From Glaciibacter superstes DSM 21135 (lineage in GTDB: Bacteria; Actinomycetota; Actinomycetes; Actinomycetales; Microbacteriaceae): DNA of 64,000 nt. Shown here in pieces: positions 56,441 to 64,000 of this stretch (positions are counted from its first letter, which is position 1; every line of letters starts with the position of its first letter). The DNA is taken from the NCBI RefSeq assembly GCF_000421145.1, contig NZ_ATWH01000009.1, forward strand, positions 62,001-126,000, read 5' to 3'. A program made the translations under genes and the position numbers. The notes below the pieces were generated by a model. It was not told the DNA's origin. It did not search any database and saw only the letters and a program-made list of their open reading frames with translations.

Positions 56441-57765
56441 TGTCCAGCACAGATCACAACGAGGGCCCGGCCCGCGACAGCCCAGCGGATGCCCAGGCCG
56501 AACCCGAGAAGGCCTCTGGCGGCATCAGTCGGCGCGGCATGTTCGGACTGTTCACGGCGACTGCCGCGCTCGGCGTGGCCGGATTCGCGGTCGCGTCACA
56601 AGTGACCGGTGCGACGTCTGATCCGTCGAGCGCGGGTTCCCGCGCCGGCTCTGGCGACCTTGGGGCAGGCAACACGGCGGAGACCGATATCGCCGGGTCC
56701 GGCATCGTCGAGTTCGACGGACTCCATCAGGCCGGCATCGCCACCCCTGCCCAGTCGAACATCGTGCTCACCAGCTACGACGCCAACCAGAACGCGAGCC
56801 GTTCCGACCTTGCCGCAACCATGAAGGCCTGGACCGTCGCGGCCCGCGCCATGACATCGGGCGGTTCGGCTAAAGGCGACCCCGGCATCAGCACCGGGAG
56901 CCGCCCCGCGAATCTCACCGTCACCATTGGTGTCGGAGCAAGCCTCGTGCAGCGTCTCGGGGCCGGGCGTCCGGCCGCCCTGGCCGACATGCCGGCATTC
57001 GCTGGAGACCAGATCGATCCGGCACGCAGTGATGGTGACATCGTCGTGCAATTGTGCGCGGATGACCCGCTCATCCTCGCGCACGCCGAACGCGTGCTCA
57101 CCCGCCTTGCCAGTGACACGCTCACGCTCCGCTGGCAGGAACAGGGTTTCGGCAGCACCGGTGCCCGCCGTGATGGGCGCACCGGCCGAAACCTCATGGG
57201 GCAACTCGACGGCACCAACAACGTCACGACCAGTCAACTCGCAACATCCGGCCCCATCTGGGTCGACGAGGCCGAACCGGCATGGATGACCGGAGGGTCC
57301 TACCTCGTGGTGCGACGCATCCGGATGCTGCTGAACACCTGGGAGCACGAGAGCACAACTCGTCAGGAACACGTGATCGGCAGAACCAAAGCCACGGGTG
57401 CACCGCTGGGAGGAAAGTTGGAGTCTGATTTCGTCGATCTCGAGGCGCGCAATCCAGACGGCAGTCCCACCATCCCGGTAGACAGCCACGTGCGACTGTC
57501 GAAGCCACAATCCACGGGCGAAAGCATGATGCGGCGCGGCTACTCGCACCGAGGGGCGGTCCTCCCCGACGGCACCGTCGACCAGGGCCTGCTCTTCCTC
57601 GCGTACCAAAAGGACCCGACCACCAGCTTCATCCCCGTGCAGCAACGCCTGTCGGCGCACGACGCCCTGAGTGCCTTCACCGTGACCACGGGCAGCGCCG
57701 TGTTCGCGATACTTCCTGGCACCTCGTCTCACTCTGACTGGCTCGGATCGACGCTCCTCGCCTGA
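56440..57765 (+). CDS. Tat-exported DyP-type heme peroxidase
   Basis: A 441-residue protein with a twin-arginine signal (GGISRRGMFGLFTATAALGV, about 27-46). The DyP fold shows VTIGVGASLVQRLG, the distal GxxDG motif in GRNLMGQLDGTNN (Asp about 238) and the proximal His in PVDSHVRLSKP (about 355). It ends FVPVQQRLS-like and ILPG, as in EfeB-type peroxidases. DyP enzymes oxidise dyes, lignin-like phenols or porphyrins with hydrogen peroxide. No EfeU/EfeO iron transport genes accompany it; the partner is the COG4315 protein. Confidence 0.9.
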   Translation: MSSTDHNEGPARDSPADAQAEPEKASGGISRRGMFGLFTATAALGVAGFAVASQVTGATSDPSSAGSRAGSGDLGAGNTAETDIAGSGIVEFDGLHQAGIATPAQSNIVLTSYDANQNASRSDLAATMKAWTVAARAMTSGGSAKGDPGISTGSRPANLTVTIGVGASLVQRLGAGRPAALADMPAFAGDQIDPARSDGDIVVQLCADDPLILAHAERVLTRLASDTLTLRWQEQGFGSTGARRDGRTGRNLMGQLDGTNNVTTSQLATSGPIWVDEAEPAWMTGGSYLVVRRIRMLLNTWEHESTTRQEHVIGRTKATGAPLGGKLESDFVDLEARNPDGSPTIPVDSHVRLSKPQSTGESMMRRGYSHRGAVLPDGTVDQGLLFLAYQKDPTTSFIPVQQRLSAHDALSAFTVTTGSAVFAILPGTSSHSDWLGSTLLA

Positions 57766-57797
57766 CTGGCCATACCCACTTCCTGGCGCCCGGCCCG

Positions 57798-58886
57798 TCA
57801 GACCGGTCGCACGGTGCCGTCTGCTGCGACCACCAGCATCCGCTGGTCTGCCGGTCCGATGACGATCGTGGCGCGCTCCGCGCGATCGCGCGGGAGCAAC
57901 CGGGCCGTGAACCGGCCGTACTCGACCGACTGCAACTGCTCGGCAATCGCACGAGCGATCGCCGGCGGCTCCGCGCGGGACGCGTCGGTCACCGGGTCCA
58001 ACGGCAGATCACCGCTGTCGTCGAGCAACATCACCTCGACCCCGCGGGCACGGGCGGCCCGCGCCGCACCGATCACCGGGTCGATGAAGAGACCGCGACC
58101 ACGGATCGCGTCTCTCAGGGTTGCCTCGACCAGCAGGCACTCCGCCCGCTCCTCGGCATCGAGGGCATGCTCCTGCGCGAGCCGCACCAGCGTCGGACGC
58201 GCCAGCGCATTCACCCTGGCCAGCTCCGCTTCGCGTTCCGCGAGCGCCGCGAGTTCGGTCGCCTCGATCGCGGCCTGCCGTGTGCGCGTTCGATTGACGT
58301 CTGCCAGCGCGCGCGTCGTGCGTCGCAACCCGATCAGGAACAGGGTGCCGGCCAGCAGTGTTCCGGCATGCCTGATGACGAGCGCCACACCATCGAGCGC
58401 TGTAAGCCCGACGGCCAGCGCCCAGCCGACCGTCGCGAGAAACAGCCCAGCGTAGGCGAACCACGCCCACCACGGCCGACCGCGTGCCACGAGCATGACC
58501 AGCACCAGGGTGATGGCACCGAGATGCCAGTGCCCATACGGCGGCGTGTCGATCGGTGAGATCTGCATCACCAGCATGCCGGTCGTCACCGCACACAAGG
58601 CCAGGATGCCTGCCGTGCGCAGGCGGGGCAGGGGATCGGCACCCTCCTTCGTCACCCAGATCGCGGCGGCGGCCACGGAGACGACACCGATGCCCTCCAT
58701 GGGGAAGGAGGCCGGCCCCTCCTTGTCTGCGAAGGCCACGAACACGTGCACACCGATGAAGAAGAGAAGAATGATCCTCGCGACCGGAGTAGAGATGCCG
58801 AGTAGTCCGGAGAGCGGAAGTGCGAGTTGCTGCGCACCGCGGCGGGACTGGGTGCGGCGGGACTGGGTACGGCTCAGCGATGCCAT
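57798..58886 (-). CDS. Sensor-like membrane protein lacking a kinase core
   Basis: The 362-residue protein has a basic N-terminus with a duplicated RTQSRR word, about six membrane segments (IILLFFIGVHVFVAFA to HAGTLLAGTLFLIGL), a coiled coil (RQAAIEATELAALAEREAELARV) and a soluble domain. The phosphoacceptor His and ATP-binding N/G boxes of a histidine kinase are not recognisable. It overlaps the downstream end of a real kinase gene by 13 bases. It is probably a degenerate kinase-like partner or signal sensor of that system. Confidence 0.75.
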   Translation of the reverse strand: MASLSRTQSRRTQSRRGAQQLALPLSGLLGISTPVARIILLFFIGVHVFVAFADKEGPASFPMEGIGVVSVAAAAIWVTKEGADPLPRLRTAGILALCAVTTGMLVMQISPIDTPPYGHWHLGAITLVLVMLVARGRPWWAWFAYAGLFLATVGWALAVGLTALDGVALVIRHAGTLLAGTLFLIGLRRTTRALADVNRTRTRQAAIEATELAALAEREAELARVNALARPTLVRLAQEHALDAEERAECLLVEATLRDAIRGRGLFIDPVIGAARAARARGVEVMLLDDSGDLPLDPVTDASRAEPPAIARAIAEQLQSVEYGRFTARLLPRDRAERATIVIGPADQRMLVVAADGTVRPV

Positions 58887-60091
58887 GTCAGCACCACTTC
58901 CGTGCCGGCGCCGGGGCTCGACCGCACGAGCACCCCACCACCGGGAACACGACGCATGCGCCCCAGGATGCTGTGCGCGATTCCGAGTCGTTCAGTCGGA
59001 ACATTCGTCGGGTCGAACCCCACACCGTCATCGGCGATGACGATTCGCACCAGCTCGTGGTCGGCCTCGAAGGTGACCCGGCGCTCGACCCGACGCTCGG
59101 CGGGCCCGGCGGGCCCGCCTCCCGCATCGGCGATCGAGTTGCGGAGCGCCTCGCCCGCTGCCCCGAGGAGCGCCGCAGCGGCCGCCCCTGGGAGGGGGCT
59201 CTCTGACTCGACCTCGGCACGGAAGACCACAGCCGGGGCGAGCTCGTTCGCCAGTTGCTGCAGTCGACGGGCGACGTCTGAACCGCGCAGCTGGGGTTCG
59301 GGCTTCTGCATCCGAAGTGCATCGAGGCTGTCAAGGGTAGCTGCGGCGCTCTCCGAAACTGCTGCGGGGGCGATCTGTGCCCGCCCTGCCATCAGCAGGG
59401 TCGACAGCACGCTGTCATGCACCATGGCGTCGACCGAGAGCCGCGCCTCATTGCGCGCCAGTCTCTCGGCACCGAGCGTGGCCTCGGTGCGAGCCGCGTG
59501 GATCGCCGCGTCGACCTCACCGGCGTTTCGCCTGATTGCGATGGTGAGTCCGACAAAAACCGCCACCAGCAACAAGGTAATCAGCGCGTCTTCGACGCCG
59601 ATCAAGCCGGCTGTCTCGCCAGACGACGAGACTGCACGAACCACGCCGCCCAACCCGCAGACCGCGATCGAGTATGTCCAGGCCACCCACCCAGGGAATC
59701 CGATCGCCAGCGCTACGCACGGAACCGCCGTGAACGTGGTCACCCACGGGATGTCGGCGCCGGCCGGCAGCGGGTGAGGGAGGAGCAACAGCCACGACAG
59801 CAGCACAGCGACGAATACAACTGCTTCGACGACAGTGATGAAGCGGAGAGTGCGGAGCGGAGCCACCGGGGCGAGTGCAGCGAGTGACGCCGGTAGTCCG
59901 AAGACGGTGAGGAAGCCCAGCAAAGCCAGCCCGAAGTATCCGTTGTCTGCCTGCTGCAGGAAGTTGTCGAAGCACAACGCACCGAAGACGATGGCCGAGA
60001 CTCCGACGGCGACGTAGATGACACGGCCAAGCTGATCGGCCGAGCCGCGGGAGGCGGTAGGCGAGAAATCAGACGCGGACAGCCTGCTCAT
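58874..60091 (-). CDS. Sensor histidine kinase, NarL/DesK type
   Basis: From the ATG at 60091 the product is 405 residues: five to six membrane segments (VIYVAVGVSAIVFGALCF first), a HisKA_3 dimerisation helix with the phosphoacceptor in MVHDSVLSTLLMAG (His about 230) and an ATPase domain with GAAGEALRNS, VIADDGVGFDP and RSSPGAGTEVVLTW. It would phosphorylate the LuxR-type regulator encoded 31 bases upstream. The signal is unknown. Confidence 0.88.
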   Translation of the reverse strand: MSRLSASDFSPTASRGSADQLGRVIYVAVGVSAIVFGALCFDNFLQQADNGYFGLALLGFLTVFGLPASLAALAPVAPLRTLRFITVVEAVVFVAVLLSWLLLLPHPLPAGADIPWVTTFTAVPCVALAIGFPGWVAWTYSIAVCGLGGVVRAVSSSGETAGLIGVEDALITLLLVAVFVGLTIAIRRNAGEVDAAIHAARTEATLGAERLARNEARLSVDAMVHDSVLSTLLMAGRAQIAPAAVSESAAATLDSLDALRMQKPEPQLRGSDVARRLQQLANELAPAVVFRAEVESESPLPGAAAAALLGAAGEALRNSIADAGGGPAGPAERRVERRVTFEADHELVRIVIADDGVGFDPTNVPTERLGIAHSILGRMRRVPGGGVLVRSSPGAGTEVVLTWHR

Positions 60092-60122
60092 CGGTATTCG
60101 TAACGACCGTCGGCAACAGCCG

Positions 60123-60797
60123 TCAGGAACGACCGGGGATGGGGAGGATGCCGTCTTCCAACGCACGTTTGTAGAGGTCGACCTTGGTGCTCGCGGGGCG
60201 ACCGACCCGTTCATACTTGGTGCGCACGCGACGGATGTAGTCGATCACCGTCAGCTCGGAAAGTCCGGTTCGCTCTGCGACCAGCGGCGCCTTCGCACCC
60301 GCGGCGTATAAGGAGAGCACTTCACGTTCGCGCGGGCTGAGGCCGGCGTCCGCGAGGTCTGGGTCACCGTCGAGGGCAGCGGCCCACTCCGTGGATGCGA
60401 CCGCCTCCCCCGCGGCAGCCCTGGTGATCGCTTCGAGTAGCACGGCCGTCGGCTCCGATTTGCGCACCACCCCGAGCACCCCGGCGCGCGCGGCCTCGCG
60501 CATCAGCTGCGCGTCGTCGCCGCCGGTGAACGCCAGCACGCCGGCGCCGGTATCGCGCAGCCGGCCCACGTTGCTGGTGACCGTTGAGCCGTCTGACAGG
60601 CGCAAGTCGAGAATGACGAGGTCGAGTCCTGCGGCCGCTGTCTGCGAGTCGACAAGCTCGTCGACAGATGCCACGGTCGCCACAACCTCGATCTCGGGGA
60701 TCGAACTGAACAGGTCGGCAAACCCGCGCGCAACGATCTCGTGGTCGTCGATGAGGGCAACGCGGCAGACAGTGATGTCGTTCGTCTTCTCGTTCAT
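60123..60797 (-). CDS. LuxR/NarL-family response regulator
   Basis: From the ATG at 60797, which overlaps the thymidine kinase stop (ATGA), the product is 224 residues. Receiver domain: VALIDDHEIVARGFADLF, phosphorylation Asp in DLVILDLRLSDG (about 57), LAFTGGDDAQ and GVVRKSE with the conserved Lys. LuxR HTH: LSPREREVLSLYAAGAKAPLVAERTGLSELTVIDYIRRVRTKY. It pairs with the downstream kinase; coupling to thymidine kinase translation is unusual. Confidence 0.92.
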   Translation of the reverse strand: MNEKTNDITVCRVALIDDHEIVARGFADLFSSIPEIEVVATVASVDELVDSQTAAAGLDLVILDLRLSDGSTVTSNVGRLRDTGAGVLAFTGGDDAQLMREAARAGVLGVVRKSEPTAVLLEAITRAAAGEAVASTEWAAALDGDPDLADAGLSPREREVLSLYAAGAKAPLVAERTGLSELTVIDYIRRVRTKYERVGRPASTKVDLYKRALEDGILPIPGRS

Positions 60798-61414
60798 GAT
60801 CGCCGCCTGTTGTTCAAGACGCCGGAACTCTCTTCGAGATAGCAGGCGCCGCACAGCGACTCGTACGACACTTCGACACCGTCGATCGCGACCTGGGCAC
60901 CGTCGAACACGAACACGCCGCCGATCTTGCGGGCGTTGAACACGGCTTTGCGTCCGCAGCGGCAGATGGTCTTCAACTCTTCGAGACTGTGCGCCACCTC
61001 GAGTAGGCGGCGACTCCCGGGGAAGGCGACGGTCTGGAAGTCGGTACGGATGCCGTATGCCAGAACCGGCACATTCTCCAGGATCGCGATGCGCAGCAGG
61101 TCGTCGACCTGCACCTCGGTGAGAAACTGCGCTTCATCGAGGAGCAGTGCGCTGACATCGAGCCCGGAGTGAGCCAGGGTTTCCTTGCGGTGTTCCTGGA
61201 ACGCGGCGTAGGCATCCGTTTCAGGAGTCAACAGAAAATCGACCTCGCGGGTCACGCCCAGGCGGGAGAGAATGCCCATGTCGCCCTTGGTGTCTACCGA
61301 CGGCTTTGTCAGCAACACGCGGTGTCCGCGCTCTTCATAGTTATATGCGGCCTGGAGCATCGACGTGCTCTTGCCGCTGTTCATCGCGCCGTATCGAAAG
61401 TACAGTTTCGCCAT
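60794..61414 (-). CDS. tdk: Thymidine kinase
   Basis: The 206-residue type II thymidine kinase begins MAKLYFRYGAMNSGKST (P-loop at about 9-17). It continues with LLLDEAQFLTEVQVDDLLRIA (DEAQF), the lasso region and a zinc site formed by CRCGRKA and LCGACY. It phosphorylates thymidine and deoxyuridine in salvage. The start at 61414 is chosen because the P-loop is at the family's normal position; the upstream open frame is low-complexity Arg-rich. Length is normal. Confidence 0.95.
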   Translation of the reverse strand: MAKLYFRYGAMNSGKSTSMLQAAYNYEERGHRVLLTKPSVDTKGDMGILSRLGVTREVDFLLTPETDAYAAFQEHRKETLAHSGLDVSALLLDEAQFLTEVQVDDLLRIAILENVPVLAYGIRTDFQTVAFPGSRRLLEVAHSLEELKTICRCGRKAVFNARKIGGVFVFDGAQVAIDGVEVSYESLCGACYLEESSGVLNNRRRS

Positions 61415-61439
61415 CTTCGCGTGTCCGTCCGGGGCCGGT

Positions 61440-61673
61440 TTAGATGCTCGGCGGGGCGCCTGGAGTGTTCGGCGGCGTGCCTGGCGTGTTCGGCGGCGTG
61501 CTCTCGTCGCTACCAGGAGCAGCCGCTGCGGAATCGACGGCAGATCGGCGGCGTCGTCCGGCGAAGAACGCTGCGGCGGCCCCACCGAGAACCAGCACTG
61601 CGGCGATAGCGATGACCAGCTCCACCGGGAAGTTGACGCCGGTTGCGGCGAGTGCAGCGTGCAGGTTCGTCAT
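61440..61673 (-). CDS. Small membrane protein with LAATG sortase-like signal
   Basis: The 77-residue product reads MTNLHAALAATG, a hydrophobic segment (FPVELVIAIAAVLVLGGAAAAFFA) and RRRR, then a Pro/Thr tail with repeated NTPGTPP. LAxTG-hydrophobic-Arg is the layout of a C-terminal cell-wall sorting signal, but here it is at the start of the protein. It may be the surviving end of a larger surface protein or simply a small membrane protein. It follows no obvious operon partner. Confidence 0.5.
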   Translation of the reverse strand: MTNLHAALAATGVNFPVELVIAIAAVLVLGGAAAAFFAGRRRRSAVDSAAAAPGSDESTPPNTPGTPPNTPGAPPSI

Positions 61674-61788
61674 GGATGTGCCCCTCTTTCAGCGCTCGCA
61701 ATCGGAGCGCTCCCTTCGAATACTACCGAACACGGCGAAGGCGGCGTCAGAAGAGGGGCGCCAGATGAGCTGCGTCAGAAGAGCTGCG

Positions 61789-62910
61789 TCAGAAGAGCGT
61801 GGGCGCCAACTCGGGCGGGAGCTCCTCTTCGATGAGTGAACGCGGCCGCTCTCCGTCGTCGGTGCGCAGCAGGCCGAGGTGCTTCTGCGCAGACTGGTTT
61901 TGGGCAGGCTGGCTTTGGGCGAGGGCGGCGGAGCGCACTCCGCCGGTCGCCGGGTCTTCGGGTGCGCGCTCGAGTCCGTGCTTTCGAATCAGGGGTTTGA
62001 TGCGGGCGGCGAGCCATTTGCGATAGTCCTTGGGCGCGTAGGTGGTGGTGTACATGGCCCGATAGCGCGGCATCAATTCCGGGTGGTCGCGGGCCAGCCA
62101 CTGGTAGTACCAGTCCTTCACGCCGGGTTTCAGGTGCAGGGCCGTGTAGAGAACGGATGTCGCCCCGGCCGCCTTCGCCTGCCGCAGTGCCTCATCGAGG
62201 TGGGCGGTCGTGTCGGTCAGAAATGGCAGGATCGGCATCATGAATATTGAGCAATCGAGCCCTTTGTCGCGCACAGCGCTTACCGTGGCCAGTCGGGCCT
62301 TCGTCGACGGGGTGCCGGGTTCGACGGCTTGCTGGAGGTCGTCGTCGTAGATGGCGATCGACATCGCGAGGTCGACGGGCACGCGTTCGGCGGCTTCGGC
62401 GATGAGATCGAGGTCGCGGCGCAGCAGCGTGCCCTTGGTGAGGATGCTGAATGGGGTGTCTGCGTTCGCCAGCGCAGCGATGATGCCTGGCATCACTCGG
62501 TAGCGCCCTTCTGCGCGCTGGTACGGATCGGTGTTGGTGCCGAGGGCGACCGGATGCCGCCCCCAGCCGGGCTTGGCGAGTTCTTTCTGCAGGATCTCGG
62601 ACACGTTGACCTTCACGATGATCTCATTGTCGAAGTCTTTGCCCGAGTCGAGGTCGAGGTACTTGTGGGTGGGCCGAGCAAAGCAGTATGAGCACGCATG
62701 ACTGCATCCTCTGTAGGGGTTGATGGTCCAGCCGAAGGGCATCTGGCTCTGGCCGGGCACGTGGTTCAGCGCCGACTTCGCGAGCACCTCGTGAAACGTG
62801 ATCCCGGCGAACTCCGGAGTGGTGACGCTTCGCACCAGGTTGTTCAGGCGCGCCAGTCCGGGCAGCGTTCCCGCCTGCTCCGTCTGCAATTCCTGCCCGC
62901 TCCACCGCAT
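61789..62910 (-). CDS. Rv2578c-family radical SAM protein
   Basis: The 373-residue protein has the radical SAM cluster motif in RGCSHACSYCFARPTHKYL (Cys about 68, 72, 75). It continues with GTNTDPYQRAEGRYRVMPGII, ILTKGTLLRRDLDLI and MMPILPFLTD. Relatives (SplB/Rv2578c-like) are common in actinobacteria; the reaction is not established. I chose the ATG at 62910 because no family sequence precedes it. A long charged C-terminal tail with repeated AQSQPAQNQSAQ is present. Confidence 0.88.
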   Translation of the reverse strand: MRWSGQELQTEQAGTLPGLARLNNLVRSVTTPEFAGITFHEVLAKSALNHVPGQSQMPFGWTINPYRGCSHACSYCFARPTHKYLDLDSGKDFDNEIIVKVNVSEILQKELAKPGWGRHPVALGTNTDPYQRAEGRYRVMPGIIAALANADTPFSILTKGTLLRRDLDLIAEAAERVPVDLAMSIAIYDDDLQQAVEPGTPSTKARLATVSAVRDKGLDCSIFMMPILPFLTDTTAHLDEALRQAKAAGATSVLYTALHLKPGVKDWYYQWLARDHPELMPRYRAMYTTTYAPKDYRKWLAARIKPLIRKHGLERAPEDPATGGVRSAALAQSQPAQNQSAQKHLGLLRTDDGERPRSLIEEELPPELAPTLF

Positions 62911-62975
62911 ACTCGTTATTCGAACACAACTTCTATTCTGACGCAAGTGCTTTGCACTCACTCTCGTACGTCGAG

Positions 62976-63016
62976 CCGTGACTTGAGCACCTTCCCGGGC
63001 GTCGGGAAGGTGCTTA
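62976..63016. repeat. Palindromic AGCACCTTC repeat, copy B, interrupted by an IS
   Basis: CCGTGACTTGAGCACCTTC (62976-62994) and GAAGGTGCTTA (63006-63016) repeat copy A at 54713-54760. The last eight bases of the right arm are absent: from 63017 the sequence changes to GGGCTCTCTGATTATC, which I take as the end of the insertion sequence. Confidence 0.5.
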
Positions 63017-64000
63017 GGGCTCTCTGATTATCAACACGCTCATTCTTGGGGTGGGTTGAGGGTGTAGTTCCATTCGGGGTGCCAGTCGTGGCGGGCCAGA
63101 ATCCGGCCGGTCTCGAGAGCTCTCATCTGCTGGTCAGGGATCTTGACGCCGAGGGGGTATTCGTTCTCGTCAAGTTCAGCATGGACGCTCAGGCCGGTTC
63201 TGGTTGTCGTCCCGGCGATGGTGTTCACGATGACGTCGTGACTGGTCAGCGGCCGGCCTCGCCAGTTCATCGAGATGTGGGAGAACAGGCGGTGTTCGAT
63301 CTTGTTCCACTTCGACGTGCCTGGCGGGAGGTGGCAGACGGTGATGGCCAGCCCGGTCTCCTCGGCCAGGGCGGCCAGTTCGGTCTTCCATAGCCGGGTG
63401 CGGTACCCGTTGGAGCCGCCGCCATCGGCGGTGATCAGCAGCCGGGTCGCGCCCGGGTAGGCGTGGCGGCCGGTGCTGTTCCACCAGGAGCGGATCGTGT
63501 TGACCGCGAACGTGGCCGTGTCGTGATCGGTGCCCACGCTGACCCACCCGGTGTTGCCGGCGATGTCGTACACCCCGTACGGGTTCGCCTTGCCCAGTTC
63601 GGGGTCGATGAAGTCATGCACCTTCACCGGTTCCGGATCCCCCAAGGGTCGCCACTGCGTCCCGTTGTTTCGGTAGTTGCCGACCAGTTCCTTCTTCTTC
63701 GCGTCTACGCTGATCACCGGATCGGCGGTGCCGAGGTGATCAGCGGCCTGCTCGTTGAGGTAGGAGAACTGTCCGTCCCGGTCCGGGTGCTGGTTGCCCT
63801 CCACCATCTTCGCGTTCGCTTGCAGGCTGAACCCCTGCTCTTTCAGCAGCCGGGCCACGGTATCCGCACTGACCGGGTGACCGGTCGCGGTCAGCTCGGC
63901 GGCGAGCTTCTCCGTCGACAGTGTCGTCCATGACAGAGCCGACTCCGGATCCCCACGACGTGTCGGTTCCACCAGGGCCAGCAGCGCGGGAACCAGACCC
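63017..64000 (-). mobile_element. ISAzo13-type insertion sequence (one end in window)
   Basis: The element starts at GGGCTCTCTGATTATCAACA, where a palindromic repeat is interrupted, and contains the transposase gene reading leftwards. The other end and any target duplication lie beyond position 64000. Confidence 0.6.
63040..64000 (-). CDS. ISAzo13-family transposase (5' end outside window)
   Basis: About 320 codons are present. Visible family features are the N-terminal LVPALLALVEPTRRGDPESALSWT, SADTVARLLKEQGFSLQ and a DDE nuclease region. The latter has VISVDAKKKELVGNYRNNG, LLITADGGGSNGYRTRLWKTE and LPPGTSKWNKIEHRLFSHISMNWRGRPL with the final Glu. It moves its element by a DDE cut-and-paste or copy mechanism. 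No frameshift or stop is seen, so the copy may be active. Confidence 0.9.
   Translation of the reverse strand, partial: GLVPALLALVEPTRRGDPESALSWTTLSTEKLAAELTATGHPVSADTVARLLKEQGFSLQANAKMVEGNQHPDRDGQFSYLNEQAADHLGTADPVISVDAKKKELVGNYRNNGTQWRPLGDPEPVKVHDFIDPELGKANPYGVYDIAGNTGWVSVGTDHDTATFAVNTIRSWWNSTGRHAYPGATRLLITADGGGSNGYRTRLWKTELAALAEETGLAITVCHLPPGTSKWNKIEHRLFSHISMNWRGRPLTSHDVIVNTIAGTTTRTGLSVHAELDENEYPLGVKIPDQQMRALETGRILARHDWHPEWNYTLNPPQE

Noticed and set aside
62915-62945. LexA-box-like TCGAACACAACTTC upstream of the radical SAM gene
   Set aside because: Only the left half matches the actinobacterial SOS consensus; the right half lacks the GTTCGA arm.

Overview
The window is high-GC DNA from an actinobacterium, most likely a member of the Microbacteriaceae (a Cryobacterium, Leifsonia or Salinibacterium-like soil organism). 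The pointers are the DUF222/HNH endonuclease, the Rv2578c-type radical SAM protein, the actinobacterial toxin-antitoxin families, frequent ATGA gene overlaps, GTG starts and short intergenic palindromic repeats. No tRNA, rRNA or CRISPR array was recognised.

Region 1 (1-10.9 kb): a catabolic block that I read as vitamin B6 degradation (pyridoxal to 4-pyridoxic acid to succinic semialdehyde, acetate, ammonia and CO2). From a divergent promoter at about 8.7 kb, a minus-strand operon encodes 4-pyridoxolactonase, pyridoxal 4-dehydrogenase, an FAD monooxygenase of the MHPCO type, a DUF1185 protein, a class II aldolase-fold decarboxylase, a hydroxyacyl-CoA-dehydrogenase-fold dehydrogenase, an alpha/beta amidohydrolase, a PEBP protein and an IclR regulator. 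A plus-strand operon adds a VOC protein, a zinc alcohol dehydrogenase (candidate for the one missing step) and a second DUF1185 protein. A BMP-type ABC binding lipoprotein lies next to it and is cut by the window edge.

Region 2 (10.9-17.6 kb): accessory genes. They are a lipoprotein, a frameshifted cNMP-binding/thioredoxin-reductase-like flavoprotein, a RES toxin-antitoxin pair, a PNPOx-like protein with an in-frame ribbon-helix-helix extension, a second toxin-antitoxin pair, a UBP zinc-finger protein and an XRE regulator with an unknown partner.

Region 3 (17.6-22.8 kb): a LacI-controlled sugar uptake module with a PfkB kinase, LacI, a FrcB-like binding protein, permease and ATPase. Two matching 14-bp operator candidates flank the divergent promoter.

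Region 4 (22.9-36.1 kb): a second sugar cluster. A minus-strand operon encodes an enolase-superfamily enzyme, a GabD-like aldehyde dehydrogenase, a PfkA-type kinase, a MalEFG-type importer, two zinc dehydrogenases, a DUF2090 aldolase-like protein and a GntR regulator. A divergent pair follows a DeoR regulator: an aldolase closely resembling E. coli YihT (6-deoxy-6-sulfofructose-1-phosphate aldolase) and a TauE/SafE anion exporter. Together these suggest sulfosugar (sulfoquinovose-type) catabolism with export of a C3 sulfonate.

Region 5 (36.2-54.7 kb): efflux pumps, an epoxide hydrolase, an HNH protein, a rearrangement scar (IS1380-type transposase fragment joined to a miaB fragment, with a short terminal-inverted-repeat derivative of the same IS 3.6 kb away), a serine hydrolase with its regulator, CinA, a MocR regulator with a divergent EamA exporter, an ABC exporter, an Lrp regulator abutting an EamA gene with no start codon, and MazEF-like and VapBC-like modules.

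Region 6 (54.7-64 kb): a TetR regulator, a COG4315 protein with a Tat-exported DyP peroxidase, a two-component system with an additional degenerate sensor, thymidine kinase, a small sortase-signal-like protein, the radical SAM protein, and an ISAzo13-type insertion sequence running off the right edge.
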